Shown: positions 23,229 to 30,962 of the stretch, piece after piece
How positions within the stretch are numbered: the first letter of the stretch is position 1
Layout of the letters: each line of letters begins with the position of its first letter
NCBI GenBank assembly: GCA_964632865.1
Contig: CAZWDH010000039.1
Location: 1 to 31,177 of the forward strand
Length of the DNA stretch: 31,177 nt
Direction of reading: 5' to 3'
DNA from: JAHDWY01 sp964632865
Lineage (GTDB): Bacteria; Hydrogenedentota; Hydrogenedentia; Hydrogenedentales; SLHB01
The notes under the pieces: model-generated
Database searches by the model: none
The model's input: the letters and a program-made list of their open reading frames with translations, nothing else
What the model was told of the DNA's origin: nothing
Made by a program: the position numbers and the translations under genes

Positions 23229-23283
23229 ACGATAACATTATCCAATTTGATTGTCAATACGTACGTACGGCGGTGTACGTACG
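23229..23283 (-). promoter_or_regulatory. Minus-strand promoter with adjacent CGTACGTAC inverted repeat
   Basis: On the minus strand TTGACA (23257-23252), a 17-base spacer and TATCGT (23234-23229) form a good promoter for the 68-residue ORF. Immediately upstream, CGTACGTAC (23260-23268) and GTACGTACG (23275-23283) are perfect 9-bp arms around GGCGGT. The start of transcription would be near 23222, about 65 bases before the ATG. Confidence 0.6.
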
Positions 23284-23554
23284 ACTGATCTGTGCTCAAA
23301 TGTATCCATTGCAGGACCTGTAAAATGAGGGGGTTTTGGCAATTGTTGGCATGGAATCTGCGGATTCTAACGGCCGTTTTCGACGTTCGAACCACGGCGG
23401 GCGACACAAACACCCATTCTACAAGGGTCTGCTGCGCCGATGTCCACGGGGTGAGAATCCTCGCTAAAGTCGACAAATAACTTTACCATAGATAGGTCAT
23501 TGGAAAATCACAATCTTTTGTGCCGTTAACCGGAGAATCGTTCGTAATCGTATT

Positions 23555-23576
23555 GTACAATCAAAGTACAATCAAG
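23555..23576 (+). repeat. Two tandem 11-bp GTACAATCAA(A/G) units upstream of the kinase gene
   Basis: GTACAATCAAA (23555-23565) is followed directly by GTACAATCAAG (23566-23576), about 90 bases before the histidine kinase start. Period 11 places both units on one DNA face, as for an activator site. The rest of 23284-23667 is AT-rich and shows no gene. Confidence 0.5.
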
Positions 23577-23667
23577 GCCATGGTAGCTGTTGTCTGCTTC
23601 AGGGAGTGAACGAGCAGGCCGCTGAGGGGCTTGGTGTCAAGTCACGGACGTGGCGACTTCAGGGGCA

Positions 23668-25476
23668 ATGAACCGTATGGGAAAACTCTCTCCTTCCTCT
23701 TTGCGGATGCGGTTGCTGTTTCTGATCGCACTGGCAACGCTTCCGGCGTTAATCTTCGTCTTCTTTGCGGCAGTGAACGAAGCTTCCGCGCGATTCGCGA
23801 GGACGAGGGAAGACGCGCTGCATCTCGCGAATCTCGCCAGCAGGGAACATTGCCATCAGATTCAGGGCGCAAGGGAATTACTGCATTGGCTGGGAAGAAA
23901 GCTGGCGCAGGAAGGGACGCAGTCCGAGTTGTTCTCCGATCCGGATTTTATTCAGGCATTGCTTGCAGGACATCCGCAACTCGCGAACATAGGAATGCTG
24001 TCGCCAGACGGCGAGGTGCTGGCCAGTGCTTATCCACTATCCCATTTCCCCGCCATGAGAGACAACCCCGCCTTTATTGCCGCGCTCAAATCCAATGACG
24101 TAGCTACGGGAAAGTATATCGTATCGCCAATCTTCGAGCAGCCGACGCTCAATCATGCCTTTGCCGTCCGCGATTCAGACCGACGCGTAATATCCGTCCT
24201 GTTCACAGGACTGAATCTGAATTGGTTGTCCGAGATGGCCCGACAGGTCGAGTTTCCGGGTCCGTTCTCGCTGTTTATTGTGGACCGGGACGGGCGTGTG
24301 CTGACCTATGCCGGAACGGCGAACTCGGAGATCTCCGCGGCTGAGGGCATGCGAATTCCTGAGATCGCGAAGATTGCTGAAACGAGACGTGGCCAGCGGT
24401 TAGAAATTCACGGTGCGGGGGTGCACCGGTATTTCGTTGCCACGTCTACGGGAGAGGATCCCAATTTGTATGTTGCAGTGGGCTTGCCTCACACACAAAT
24501 CCTGCAAGTTGCGAATTCCGCCTTTTACCGCACTTTGGGGGCGTTAGGACTACTGACGTTGTTTACGGCGGCAGCCGTGTATTTCGCGGCCGAGCTGGCG
24601 GTCTTGCGTGCACTTCGCTCTCTGGCCAAAACGGTAACACGCTTCGGAAGCGGGGATCTATCCGCCCGAGTCGTGCTGATTCGCGGCTACAACGAACTGA
24701 CTTCGGTCGGACGTGCGTTCAATGCCATGGCGGATTCGTTGGCGGCGCAACATCGTGATGCGCTTGAGGCGCAAGCGCAGTTGCGGGCGCTTTCGAGCCG
24801 TCTTCAGCAGGCACGGGAAACCGAGGCCGTCCGTATCGCCCGAGAATTGCATGATGAAATCGGTCAACTGCTAACTTCGCTGCGGATCGAACTATCGCGC
24901 TTGCCTGTGCGGTGTGACCAACACGCCAGAGGCGGTTCCTGTGCGCAAGAACTCAGCAGCAGTGTCCGCGAGATGACCCGGCAGATCGCGGAAGCAATCG
25001 AGTTTGTGCGGCGAATATCGTCTGAACTCCGGCCCAGTGTGCTCGACAAGCTAGGCCTGCCCGCAGCGCTCGAATGGCAAGCGCGCGAGGTTGAGTCACG
25101 TACGGGGCTGGTGGTACATGTTGAGGTGGGAGATGTAGAACCAATCCTTGACGAATTGATCTCGGTCACGTTGTTCCGAATTGCCCAGGAAGCGCTCACC
25201 AATGTGGTTCGGCATGCTAATGCGACAGGAGTGAACCTGCGCCTGCTGAGGACGGAGCGCGAGTTGGTTCTTGAGGTCGTAGACGATGGAAAAGGATTCG
25301 CGACGGGCGTGATCACACCCGATAAATCTTTGGGAATCATCGGCATGCGTGAGCGCGCAATCCTCGTGAGCGGAGAATTAACTATTGACGGCACATCCGG
25401 CCAGGGCACACGACTGCGTGTCCGCGTGCCGCTACCTCCGGAACGGAATGTACTCCATGCGCATTCTTCTCGCTGA
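23668..25476 (+). CDS. Membrane sensor histidine kinase (NarX/UhpB-DesK type)
   Basis: ATG 23668 follows AGGGG; a GTG at 23650 is an alternative. The order is: first transmembrane helix (residues about 14-34, LRMRLLFLIALATLPALIFV), a periplasmic Cache-like sensor of about 240 residues with the GKYIVSPIFEQPTLNHAF element, second helix (near 290-312), HAMP (about 313-365, SLAKTVTRFGSGDLSARV), then HisKA_3. The H-box ARELHDEIGQLLTSL holds His395. The HATPase N-box NVVRHANATG, G1 DDGKGF and G2 LGIIGMRERA follow. It should autophosphorylate on ligand binding and pass phosphate to the regulator encoded with a 20-base overlap. The ligand is not readable from sequence. Confidence 0.92.
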   Translation: MNRMGKLSPSSLRMRLLFLIALATLPALIFVFFAAVNEASARFARTREDALHLANLASREHCHQIQGARELLHWLGRKLAQEGTQSELFSDPDFIQALLAGHPQLANIGMLSPDGEVLASAYPLSHFPAMRDNPAFIAALKSNDVATGKYIVSPIFEQPTLNHAFAVRDSDRRVISVLFTGLNLNWLSEMARQVEFPGPFSLFIVDRDGRVLTYAGTANSEISAAEGMRIPEIAKIAETRRGQRLEIHGAGVHRYFVATSTGEDPNLYVAVGLPHTQILQVANSAFYRTLGALGLLTLFTAAAVYFAAELAVLRALRSLAKTVTRFGSGDLSARVVLIRGYNELTSVGRAFNAMADSLAAQHRDALEAQAQLRALSSRLQQARETEAVRIARELHDEIGQLLTSLRIELSRLPVRCDQHARGGSCAQELSSSVREMTRQIAEAIEFVRRISSELRPSVLDKLGLPAALEWQAREVESRTGLVVHVEVGDVEPILDELISVTLFRIAQEALTNVVRHANATGVNLRLLRTERELVLEVVDDGKGFATGVITPDKSLGIIGMRERAILVSGELTIDGTSGQGTRLRVRVPLPPERNVLHAHSSR

Positions 25477-26092
25477 CGACCATACCATCGTGCGATCCGG
25501 ACTTCGCCACATTGTTGCGGATGCCTTTCCAGACGTGGTCATCGGCGAGGCGGGCTCTTGTTCTGAGCTACTCGATATGCTTCGCGACACAGACTGGTCG
25601 GTGCTGGTTCTCGATATTGCGATGGGCGGCCAGAACAGCCTCAATCTCGTCTCCGAGTTCAGAAAGCTCCGGCCCAATTTGGCCATAATCGTATTAAGCA
25701 TGTATGGCGAACGCCAATTCGTGATCCGTGCATTAAAACTTGGCGTGCTCGCGTATTTGACCAAGGAGCGCGCACCGGAGGAACTGCTACGCGCGATCCA
25801 CAGCGTGCTGCGAGGAGAACGGTACATTGGAGAATCGCTCGCCGCGCAGATCGCTGAATACTTGTCTCTTCCCGGCTCCGATTCCGGCGCCCTTCATGAG
25901 CGACTCTCGGCCCGCGAGTACGAAGTTTTCCTGTTGCTCGCTGCCGCGAACAGCGTCACCGAGATTGCGGAGCGACTCAGTCTGAGTGTGAAAACGGTTA
26001 GTACATACCGAAATCGCATTCTCGAAAAGATGGGGCTGCGGTCCAACGCCGAACTGATGCGATACGCCATGCAGAACAGGCTGGTCACGTGA
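25457..26092 (+). CDS. LuxR/NarL-type response regulator
   Basis: ATG 25457 (MRILLADDHT) is the best start by homology, with GGAA about eight bases before it; ATG 25448 would add three residues. Receiver residues 1-118 have the acidic pair ADDH and phospho-acceptor Asp53 (VLVLDIAM), Ser in VLSMYGE, and Lys in YLTKERA. The C-terminal LuxR HTH (about 148-205) reads LSAREYEVFLLLAAANSVTE, then IAERLSLSVKTVSTYRNRIL. At 211 residues it is full length. It overlaps the kinase gene by 20 bases and is its cognate partner. Likely targets are the neighbouring transporter genes and perhaps the P450 set; that is inference. Confidence 0.93.
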   Translation: MRILLADDHTIVRSGLRHIVADAFPDVVIGEAGSCSELLDMLRDTDWSVLVLDIAMGGQNSLNLVSEFRKLRPNLAIIVLSMYGERQFVIRALKLGVLAYLTKERAPEELLRAIHSVLRGERYIGESLAAQIAEYLSLPGSDSGALHERLSAREYEVFLLLAAANSVTEIAERLSLSVKTVSTYRNRILEKMGLRSNAELMRYAMQNRLVT

Positions 26093-26192
26093 GCGTGTCA
26101 GACAAAAACTGACAGGCCTTTTCCAAACATCTTACTCGCATATCGGCCCGCTACCGATACCAGACTTTGTCCATGCCGGTTACCATGACCCT

Positions 26193-27392
26193 ATGGAAGC
26201 ATCGCAGGCCAACATGCAGTGTCACCAAGAGGGAATCCGGCTTCGTCCTGTCGAGTTGTGGCCGCATCTCGCAGTGCGTATTCAGATGATGCATCCCGCA
26301 TACTTTGCGCTTGTTATGGCAACCGGCATCGTCGCGATTGCGTGCCGCCTGCATGGTCTGAACGAACTTGCCTGGTTCCTCGCGCGGATCAACATCGTGA
26401 TGTATGTCGCCCTGTGGATCCTGTTCTTCACGCGTTTGACTCTATTTCCGCAGAGCGTCTGGGCAGACTGTACGAGCCACCAACGCGCCCCGGGATTCTT
26501 TACTTTTGTCGCGGCGACATCCGTGCTCGGCTCGCAGACGGTGCTTCTTCATGCGAATCCTGGCATCGCAACGGGGCTGTGGTGGCTCAGCCTCGCTTTG
26601 TGGGCGCTGTCCACGTACGGCGTCTTTTCGATTCTGGTGACGCGGGAGAAGAAGCCCGTCTTGTCCGAAGGGATTAACGGAGGATGGCTCGTTGCCGTGG
26701 TTGCGACGCAGTCGGTTGTCGTGTTGGGCTGCGCGGTTGGTAGGCCGCTCTTCGGCGATCCCGATACGTCGCTGTACGTGCTGCTGTCGTTTTGGCTGTG
26801 CGGCGGCATGCTGTACTTCTGGATCATCTCGCTTATTTTCTACCGGTATCTGTTTTTCCGATTCTCACCGGACGACCTCATGCCGCCCTATTGGATCAAC
26901 ATGGGTGCGGTGGCCATTTCGACACTGGCGGGGGCATTGCTCGCGCGCGCGGCAAACGATTCCGCCTTACTCGGCCCCATGCTTCCGTTCATCACTGGAT
27001 TGTCCGTCATGTTTTGGGCGACCGCCACGTGGTGGATACCCATGCTGCTGGTCCTTGGAGGTTGGAGACACTACATCCGTGGGTTCCCCGTCACGTACGA
27101 TCCGCTGTACTGGGGACTCGTCTTCCCCATCGGCATGTACGCGGTCTGCACGTTTCAGTTGGGAAACGTTCTCAACGCTCCCTTTTTGTTCTCAATCGCC
27201 GGATTTTTTGTCATCGCGGCAACGGTTTCATGGCTATTGACGTTCTTGGGGATGGTCCGGCGCCTCATATTCGTTGTGGTGCTAGGGTATCGCCACCTCC
27301 GGTCCGCACCGCACGGAATGGAACTACCATCGTCAGATGAAGATAAGGAGGCACAAACCAATGAGTATCGTCTATTGCCCAAGCAAGGCTGA
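26193..27392 (+). CDS. TehA/SLAC1-family transporter
   Basis: This 399-residue protein has about ten hydrophobic helices. PAYFALVMATGIVAIACRL near the N-terminus and the later VMFWATATWWIPMLLVLGGW, then FPVTYDPLYWGLVFPIGMYA, are typical of the TehA / SLAC1 / Mae1 (C4-dicarboxylate, sulfite or tellurite-linked) family of anion channels or carriers. Start at ATG 26193 lacks a good Shine-Dalgarno; ATG 26286 (MHPAYFAL) just before the first helix is a possible alternative. The last 32 bases overlap the next gene. The position 100 bases after the response regulator suggests control by the two-component pair. Confidence 0.85.
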   Translation: MEASQANMQCHQEGIRLRPVELWPHLAVRIQMMHPAYFALVMATGIVAIACRLHGLNELAWFLARINIVMYVALWILFFTRLTLFPQSVWADCTSHQRAPGFFTFVAATSVLGSQTVLLHANPGIATGLWWLSLALWALSTYGVFSILVTREKKPVLSEGINGGWLVAVVATQSVVVLGCAVGRPLFGDPDTSLYVLLSFWLCGGMLYFWIISLIFYRYLFFRFSPDDLMPPYWINMGAVAISTLAGALLARAANDSALLGPMLPFITGLSVMFWATATWWIPMLLVLGGWRHYIRGFPVTYDPLYWGLVFPIGMYAVCTFQLGNVLNAPFLFSIAGFFVIAATVSWLLTFLGMVRRLIFVVVLGYRHLRSAPHGMELPSSDEDKEAQTNEYRLLPKQG

Positions 27393-27771
27393 GGGGAACA
27401 CGGTCGGCCTTTCAACCAACGAGCTACGTGATCGCGGGGGCGAAAGCGCGCGGAAAACGAGCGCAGCGGAGGCCGAACGTACGAAGAAAGCCTTGTATGC
27501 CGACGCCGAACGGCGGATGCTGCGTGGAAAGCGGCTTGTCATCAGCGGGTTTGTGGTCGTGGTAGTAGGTATGGTCGCTTACTGTCTTGCGTGCTTCGCC
27601 GCCGGAATGAATGCAAACCTGGGCGCAGCACTGCTCGAGAACCCCGGCTGGCTGATCGGTCCAGCAATAGCCGTCATGGGCGCAGGTGCGTTGCTTTGGC
27701 TGGTCGGATCGTTCTTGTACCTGTTGGGCGGCATGGATAGCGATCCCGAGGGGCCCGATCTGTATTTCTGA
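27361..27771 (+). CDS. Small two-helix membrane protein, overlaps transporter gene
   Basis: AAGGAGG lies about 9 bases before ATG 27361, fixing the start inside the end of the TehA-like gene. The N-terminal half is polar (residues 1-55, including SAAEAERTKKALYADAERRM, a likely amphipathic helix). Two membrane helices follow: LVISGFVVVVVGMVAYCLAC (about 59-78) and IAVMGAGALLWLVGSFLYLL (about 100-122). The tail is short and acidic (DSDPEGPDLYF). The 136-residue protein belongs to no family I know. Overlap with the transporter suggests coupled translation and a partner role. Confidence 0.7.
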   Translation: MSIVYCPSKAEGNTVGLSTNELRDRGGESARKTSAAEAERTKKALYADAERRMLRGKRLVISGFVVVVVGMVAYCLACFAAGMNANLGAALLENPGWLIGPAIAVMGAGALLWLVGSFLYLLGGMDSDPEGPDLYF

Positions 27772-28458
27772 TGTGCCGCGAGTTGCCGCACGAATGAACG
27801 CGCTTGGCTTGCGCCTGCGTGCAAGCAGGCGAGCGGGCCAAGACCGTCGTCTGATGGAAAGCGGATACGGGCTAATGGATCGTTCCTATCGTGTTATCGC
27901 GCATTGCGTTTCCAATGAGTTTCCAGCACAAAAGGCATTTTGGCATGTTCTCGTTTTTCATTTTTACAGGTCAGTCTTGCGAGAGCGCGTGCATGGCGAC
28001 TGTATTCTCTAGGCGGGTGTTGCGCTCAGGATTTGTGGAAACGCGCACAGGCTGCGGGACTAATTGCGACGCTTGTTGACGGCCGCGCGGCACGCATTAC
28101 CGGCGCCAGACCCATGGCGCTCAGCGCCAGACGGCGCTTGCGATCCGGAGCAAGTCGCTATGCTGCGTAACCTAATCCCGCTGTTCAACCATCACGGAGA
28201 GAACGCAACCGCCCCGTGCCTGCCTTTTTGACGCAGGGCTACGCTTTGAGGCAATTCGAGGTGTGTCACTAGATTCTTCTTTCGACGGACGGACACGCCC
28301 CGACCGGTCTCTCTTTCCGGACCATGGGTTTACATGATGTTCATGTGTATCATGTAATGGCTGGTCTGATTCGCCAAGCATCCCGATGAACGAGTCTGCA
28401 TATTCGCCGTAGTAGTATATGCTGCGCTTTCCAACCAACCATCCAGGAGCAATACCCT
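27772..28458. other. 687-base gap: hairpins and operator-like repeat, no clear gene
   Basis: A strong hairpin CGCCTGC-GTGCAA-GCAGGCG (27812-27831), 40 bases after the previous stop, may end that transcript although no T run follows. A second hairpin TGGCGC-TCA-GCGCCA lies at 28115-28129. The right part carries the inverted repeat at 28330-28357. Open frames in the interval have no ribosome site or protein-like composition. Confidence 0.5.
28330..28357. promoter_or_regulatory. Perfect inverted repeat TTACATGAT-N10-ATCATGTAA
   Basis: Arms 28330-28338 and 28349-28357 match at all nine positions with a 10-base spacer (one full helical turn between arms). The spacer itself contains another TCATGT. 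It lies about 100 bases upstream of the P450 start, where a repressor or activator of the following gene set would bind. Size and symmetry suit a dimeric regulator; which family cannot be told. Confidence 0.65.
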
Positions 28459-29619
28459 ATGAGCGTAAACGATAAGTCGAAACCCGACTGGGATCCGATT
28501 TCCTGCGAGGTTCTTCGCGATCAATTCGCGGCCTATGATGCAATGCGTGACGGCTGCCCTGTTGCCTACAGTACATTCATGCAATGGTCGCTCTTCCGGC
28601 ATGAGGATGTTGTGCGCGTACTTCATGACCATGACACGTTCAGCAACGCAGTGTCGCAGCATCTCAATGTGCCCAACGGAATGGATCCGCCGGAGCATAC
28701 GGCCTATCGCCGCATAATCGACCCGTATTTTGCGCCGGAGCGGATGGAAGCCTTCGAACCGGTCTGCCGGAAGGTCGGGGTGGATCTTGTGGAGAACGCG
28801 CTCGAGCCAGGTGTAATCGAAATGATGATCGACTTCGCCTTGCCCTTTGCCGTGCGGACTCAATGCGCCTTTCTCGGATGGCCGGACGCGTTGCACGAAC
28901 GGCTCGTGCGTTGGACCAAGAACAATCAAGAGGCCACCCGTAACCAGGATCGGCAGGCCCTGTCGGATATCGCTCGCCAATTCGAGGAACTCATCGACGA
29001 CCTGATTGAGTCGAGAATGCAGTCGGGAAAGAGGGCGGAACACGACCTTACCGCGTCTCTCATGCATGAGAAAGTCTGGGGGCGTCCGCTGAGTAACGAG
29101 GAAATTGCAAGCACTCTGCGAAACTGGACCGTGGGAGAGATCGGGACGATTTCCGCTGCCATTGGGATTTTGGCCGCTTATCTCGCCCAACATGCTGAAT
29201 TGCAGGACAACTTGCGCGCCGAACCGTCCCACATCCCCGCGGCAATTGACGAAATCCTCCGAATTCGGGGACCTCTCGTGGCAAACAGGCGCGTGACAGC
29301 TCGCTCCGTGGAGATAGGCGGCCGCAAGATCAACGCCGGGGAACGCATCTCGATCATGTGGGCCGCCGCCAATCGGGATGACCGAGTGTTCGAGGATCCA
29401 GACGTGTTCCGTTTGGACCGCGATCCCGCTCAGAGTCTCCTCTATGGCGCGGGCATTCACGCGTGTCCCGGGGCCCCGTTGGCGCGGCTCGAGTTGCGCA
29501 TTGCGATCGAGGAGATGCTTGCGCGCTCGAGTGGGATTTTCCCAGCTCGCGGCAAATCGCCGGCAAACGCGGCCTATCCCGCGATCGGTTTTGCTACGTT
29601 GCCCCTCGAGATCCGATAA
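28459..29619 (+). CDS. Cytochrome P450 with atypical I-helix
   Basis: AGGAG lies 11 bases before ATG 28459. The 386-residue protein is soluble, of bacterial class size. Seen in order are PPEHTAYRRIIDPYFAPERM (C-helix region), the I-helix TVGEIGTISAAIG, the ExxR of the K-helix in AAIDEILRIRG, and the haem loop LLYGAGIHACPGAPLARLEL with Cys336 as the thiolate ligand. The usual I-helix acid-alcohol pair (AGxET/DT) is not in its normal form, so classical O2 activation may be changed. The next gene is the Fe-S repair protein RIC, and the co-location suggests a nitrosative or redox stress role. The substrate is unknown. Confidence 0.93.
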   Translation: MSVNDKSKPDWDPISCEVLRDQFAAYDAMRDGCPVAYSTFMQWSLFRHEDVVRVLHDHDTFSNAVSQHLNVPNGMDPPEHTAYRRIIDPYFAPERMEAFEPVCRKVGVDLVENALEPGVIEMMIDFALPFAVRTQCAFLGWPDALHERLVRWTKNNQEATRNQDRQALSDIARQFEELIDDLIESRMQSGKRAEHDLTASLMHEKVWGRPLSNEEIASTLRNWTVGEIGTISAAIGILAAYLAQHAELQDNLRAEPSHIPAAIDEILRIRGPLVANRRVTARSVEIGGRKINAGERISIMWAAANRDDRVFEDPDVFRLDRDPAQSLLYGAGIHACPGAPLARLELRIAIEEMLARSSGIFPARGKSPANAAYPAIGFATLPLEIR

Positions 29620-29697
29620 TGACGCGAAGCACTGCGGCACAGCGACGGTGCTTGATGCTGTAGTTGCTGCAAGGAGAAACAAAGTGGAGAACACAGC

Positions 29698-30423
29698 ATG
29701 GAGACAATCGACGTGCACGAGACCGTTGGACAACTGGTTGCGAGGCGGCCCTCCTTGTCTCGCGCTTTCGAAGCGTTTGAAATTGATTACTGCTGCGGAG
29801 GAAGGAAGTCGATCGAGGATGCCTGTCGAGAGAAAAACATCGATCCCAAAGCCCTGATTGCAAAGCTGGCCGAAACCGAGCTGGACAATTCGGGGGCGAC
29901 GGCGCACTTGGATATCACCACGATAACGTTGTCGGCATTGGCCGATCACGTCGAACAGACGCACCATGCCTACCTGCGTTCCGAACTGCCGCGACTCGAC
30001 CAAATGACGGAGAAGGTATCCACCGTCCATGGCGCCAAGGAGCCCAGGCTCCACCCGTTGCGCCGAACATTTCTGGGGTTGGCTCAAGAACTCTCGACGC
30101 ACATGATGAAGGAAGAGCAGATCTTGTTTCCGATGATCCGGCAACTCGAGGCGAGCGAATCCGCCCCGTCGTTTCACTGCGGGACGCTTGCCAATCCGAT
30201 TCATCAAATGGAAAGCGAGCACCATGAGACGGGAGCGGCACTGACGAGTATGCGTGAGCTAACCGACGGCTTCACGCCTCCGGAATGGGCGTGCAACACC
30301 TACCGCGCCATGCTGGACGCCTTAGCCGAACTTGAACGCGACATCCACCAGCACATCCACAAGGAAAACAACGTGCTTTTTCCCCGGGCGCTGGCAATGG
30401 AGGTGGAAAAACAGAAACCGTGA
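29698..30423 (+). CDS. ric: Iron-sulfur cluster repair di-iron protein (RIC: YtfE/ScdA/NorA)
   Basis: GGAG lies eight bases before ATG 29698. Residues 1-60 form the ScdA_N domain with the conserved FEIDYCCGG (Cys32, Cys33). Residues about 78-235 form a hemerythrin-like four-helix bundle with di-iron ligands in HVEQTHHAYLRSE, THMMKEEQILFPMI, ESEHHETG and HIHKENNVLFPRA. At 241 residues it is full length. RIC proteins restore Fe-S clusters damaged by nitric oxide or oxidants and act in the cytoplasm. The gene follows the P450 by 78 bases and is likely on the same transcript. Confidence 0.95.
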   Translation: METIDVHETVGQLVARRPSLSRAFEAFEIDYCCGGRKSIEDACREKNIDPKALIAKLAETELDNSGATAHLDITTITLSALADHVEQTHHAYLRSELPRLDQMTEKVSTVHGAKEPRLHPLRRTFLGLAQELSTHMMKEEQILFPMIRQLEASESAPSFHCGTLANPIHQMESEHHETGAALTSMRELTDGFTPPEWACNTYRAMLDALAELERDIHQHIHKENNVLFPRALAMEVEKQKP

Positions 30424-30526
30424 AATTGCAGCAAGCGCCTCTGGAGTCCATCGTGACACGGAGAATCAGCGGTCGAGGGTGCTTCCGCGTGCGTAAATGG
30501 AAGATGATGATTGCGAAAGGTGAATC

Positions 30527-30913
30527 ATGAGCAAGTTCGCGGACATTTACCTGGAATTGTGGGAAAAAGCGGAGTGGATGGCTATCACAACCGCGGGACC
30601 GGACGGTCCGCATGTGGCCGGCGCGTGGGGCGACCACCTGCGGCTGCTCAATGGCGAGTTGACCCGCACTATCCTCGTTCCAGCAGGTAGGTTTCACCGT
30701 ACGGAAGCGAATCTAAAACAGAATCCGCGGATCGAAGTCCTGCTGGCCTCGAAACGTGTCGAAGGTTCTCACGGTCCGGGGCAAGGCTGCAGTTTCACCG
30801 GCGCGGGAGAAATCCAGACCAGCGGCCCACATGCCGACCGAGCAAGGCAGACGTTCCCTTGGGCGCGCGGGGTGTTGGTCATCCAGATAGAACACGAGGA
30901 ATTGCACCTGTAA
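30527..30913 (+). CDS. Pyridoxamine 5'-phosphate oxidase-like flavin split-barrel protein
   Basis: AAAGGTG sits before ATG 30527. The 128-residue protein has the FMN-binding split-barrel layout: EKAEWMAITTAGPDGPHVAG (first strands), a loop WGDHLRLLNGELTRTILVPA, then FHRTEANLKQNPRIEVLLAS, the typical 'k...nl..np.v.l' element, and GCSFTGAGEIQTSG. Small members bind FMN, F420 or haem and act as reductases or carriers. The order after RIC is consistent with a redox-stress role. It is not the biosynthetic PdxH, which is longer. Confidence 0.8.
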   Translation: MSKFADIYLELWEKAEWMAITTAGPDGPHVAGAWGDHLRLLNGELTRTILVPAGRFHRTEANLKQNPRIEVLLASKRVEGSHGPGQGCSFTGAGEIQTSGPHADRARQTFPWARGVLVIQIEHEELHL

Positions 30914-30962
30914 GCGATTCCGCGTTCCTTGCAGCCTTACCCTGAGGACAGGTGAACTCGCT

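Noticed and set aside
23292..23480. 62-codon plus-strand frame between the peptide promoter and the kinase
   Set aside because: No Shine-Dalgarno, AT-rich control region, no protein-like features.
28330..30225. 631-codon minus-strand frame across the P450 and RIC genes
   Set aside because: No family motifs; it is antisense to two strongly supported genes on the plus strand.
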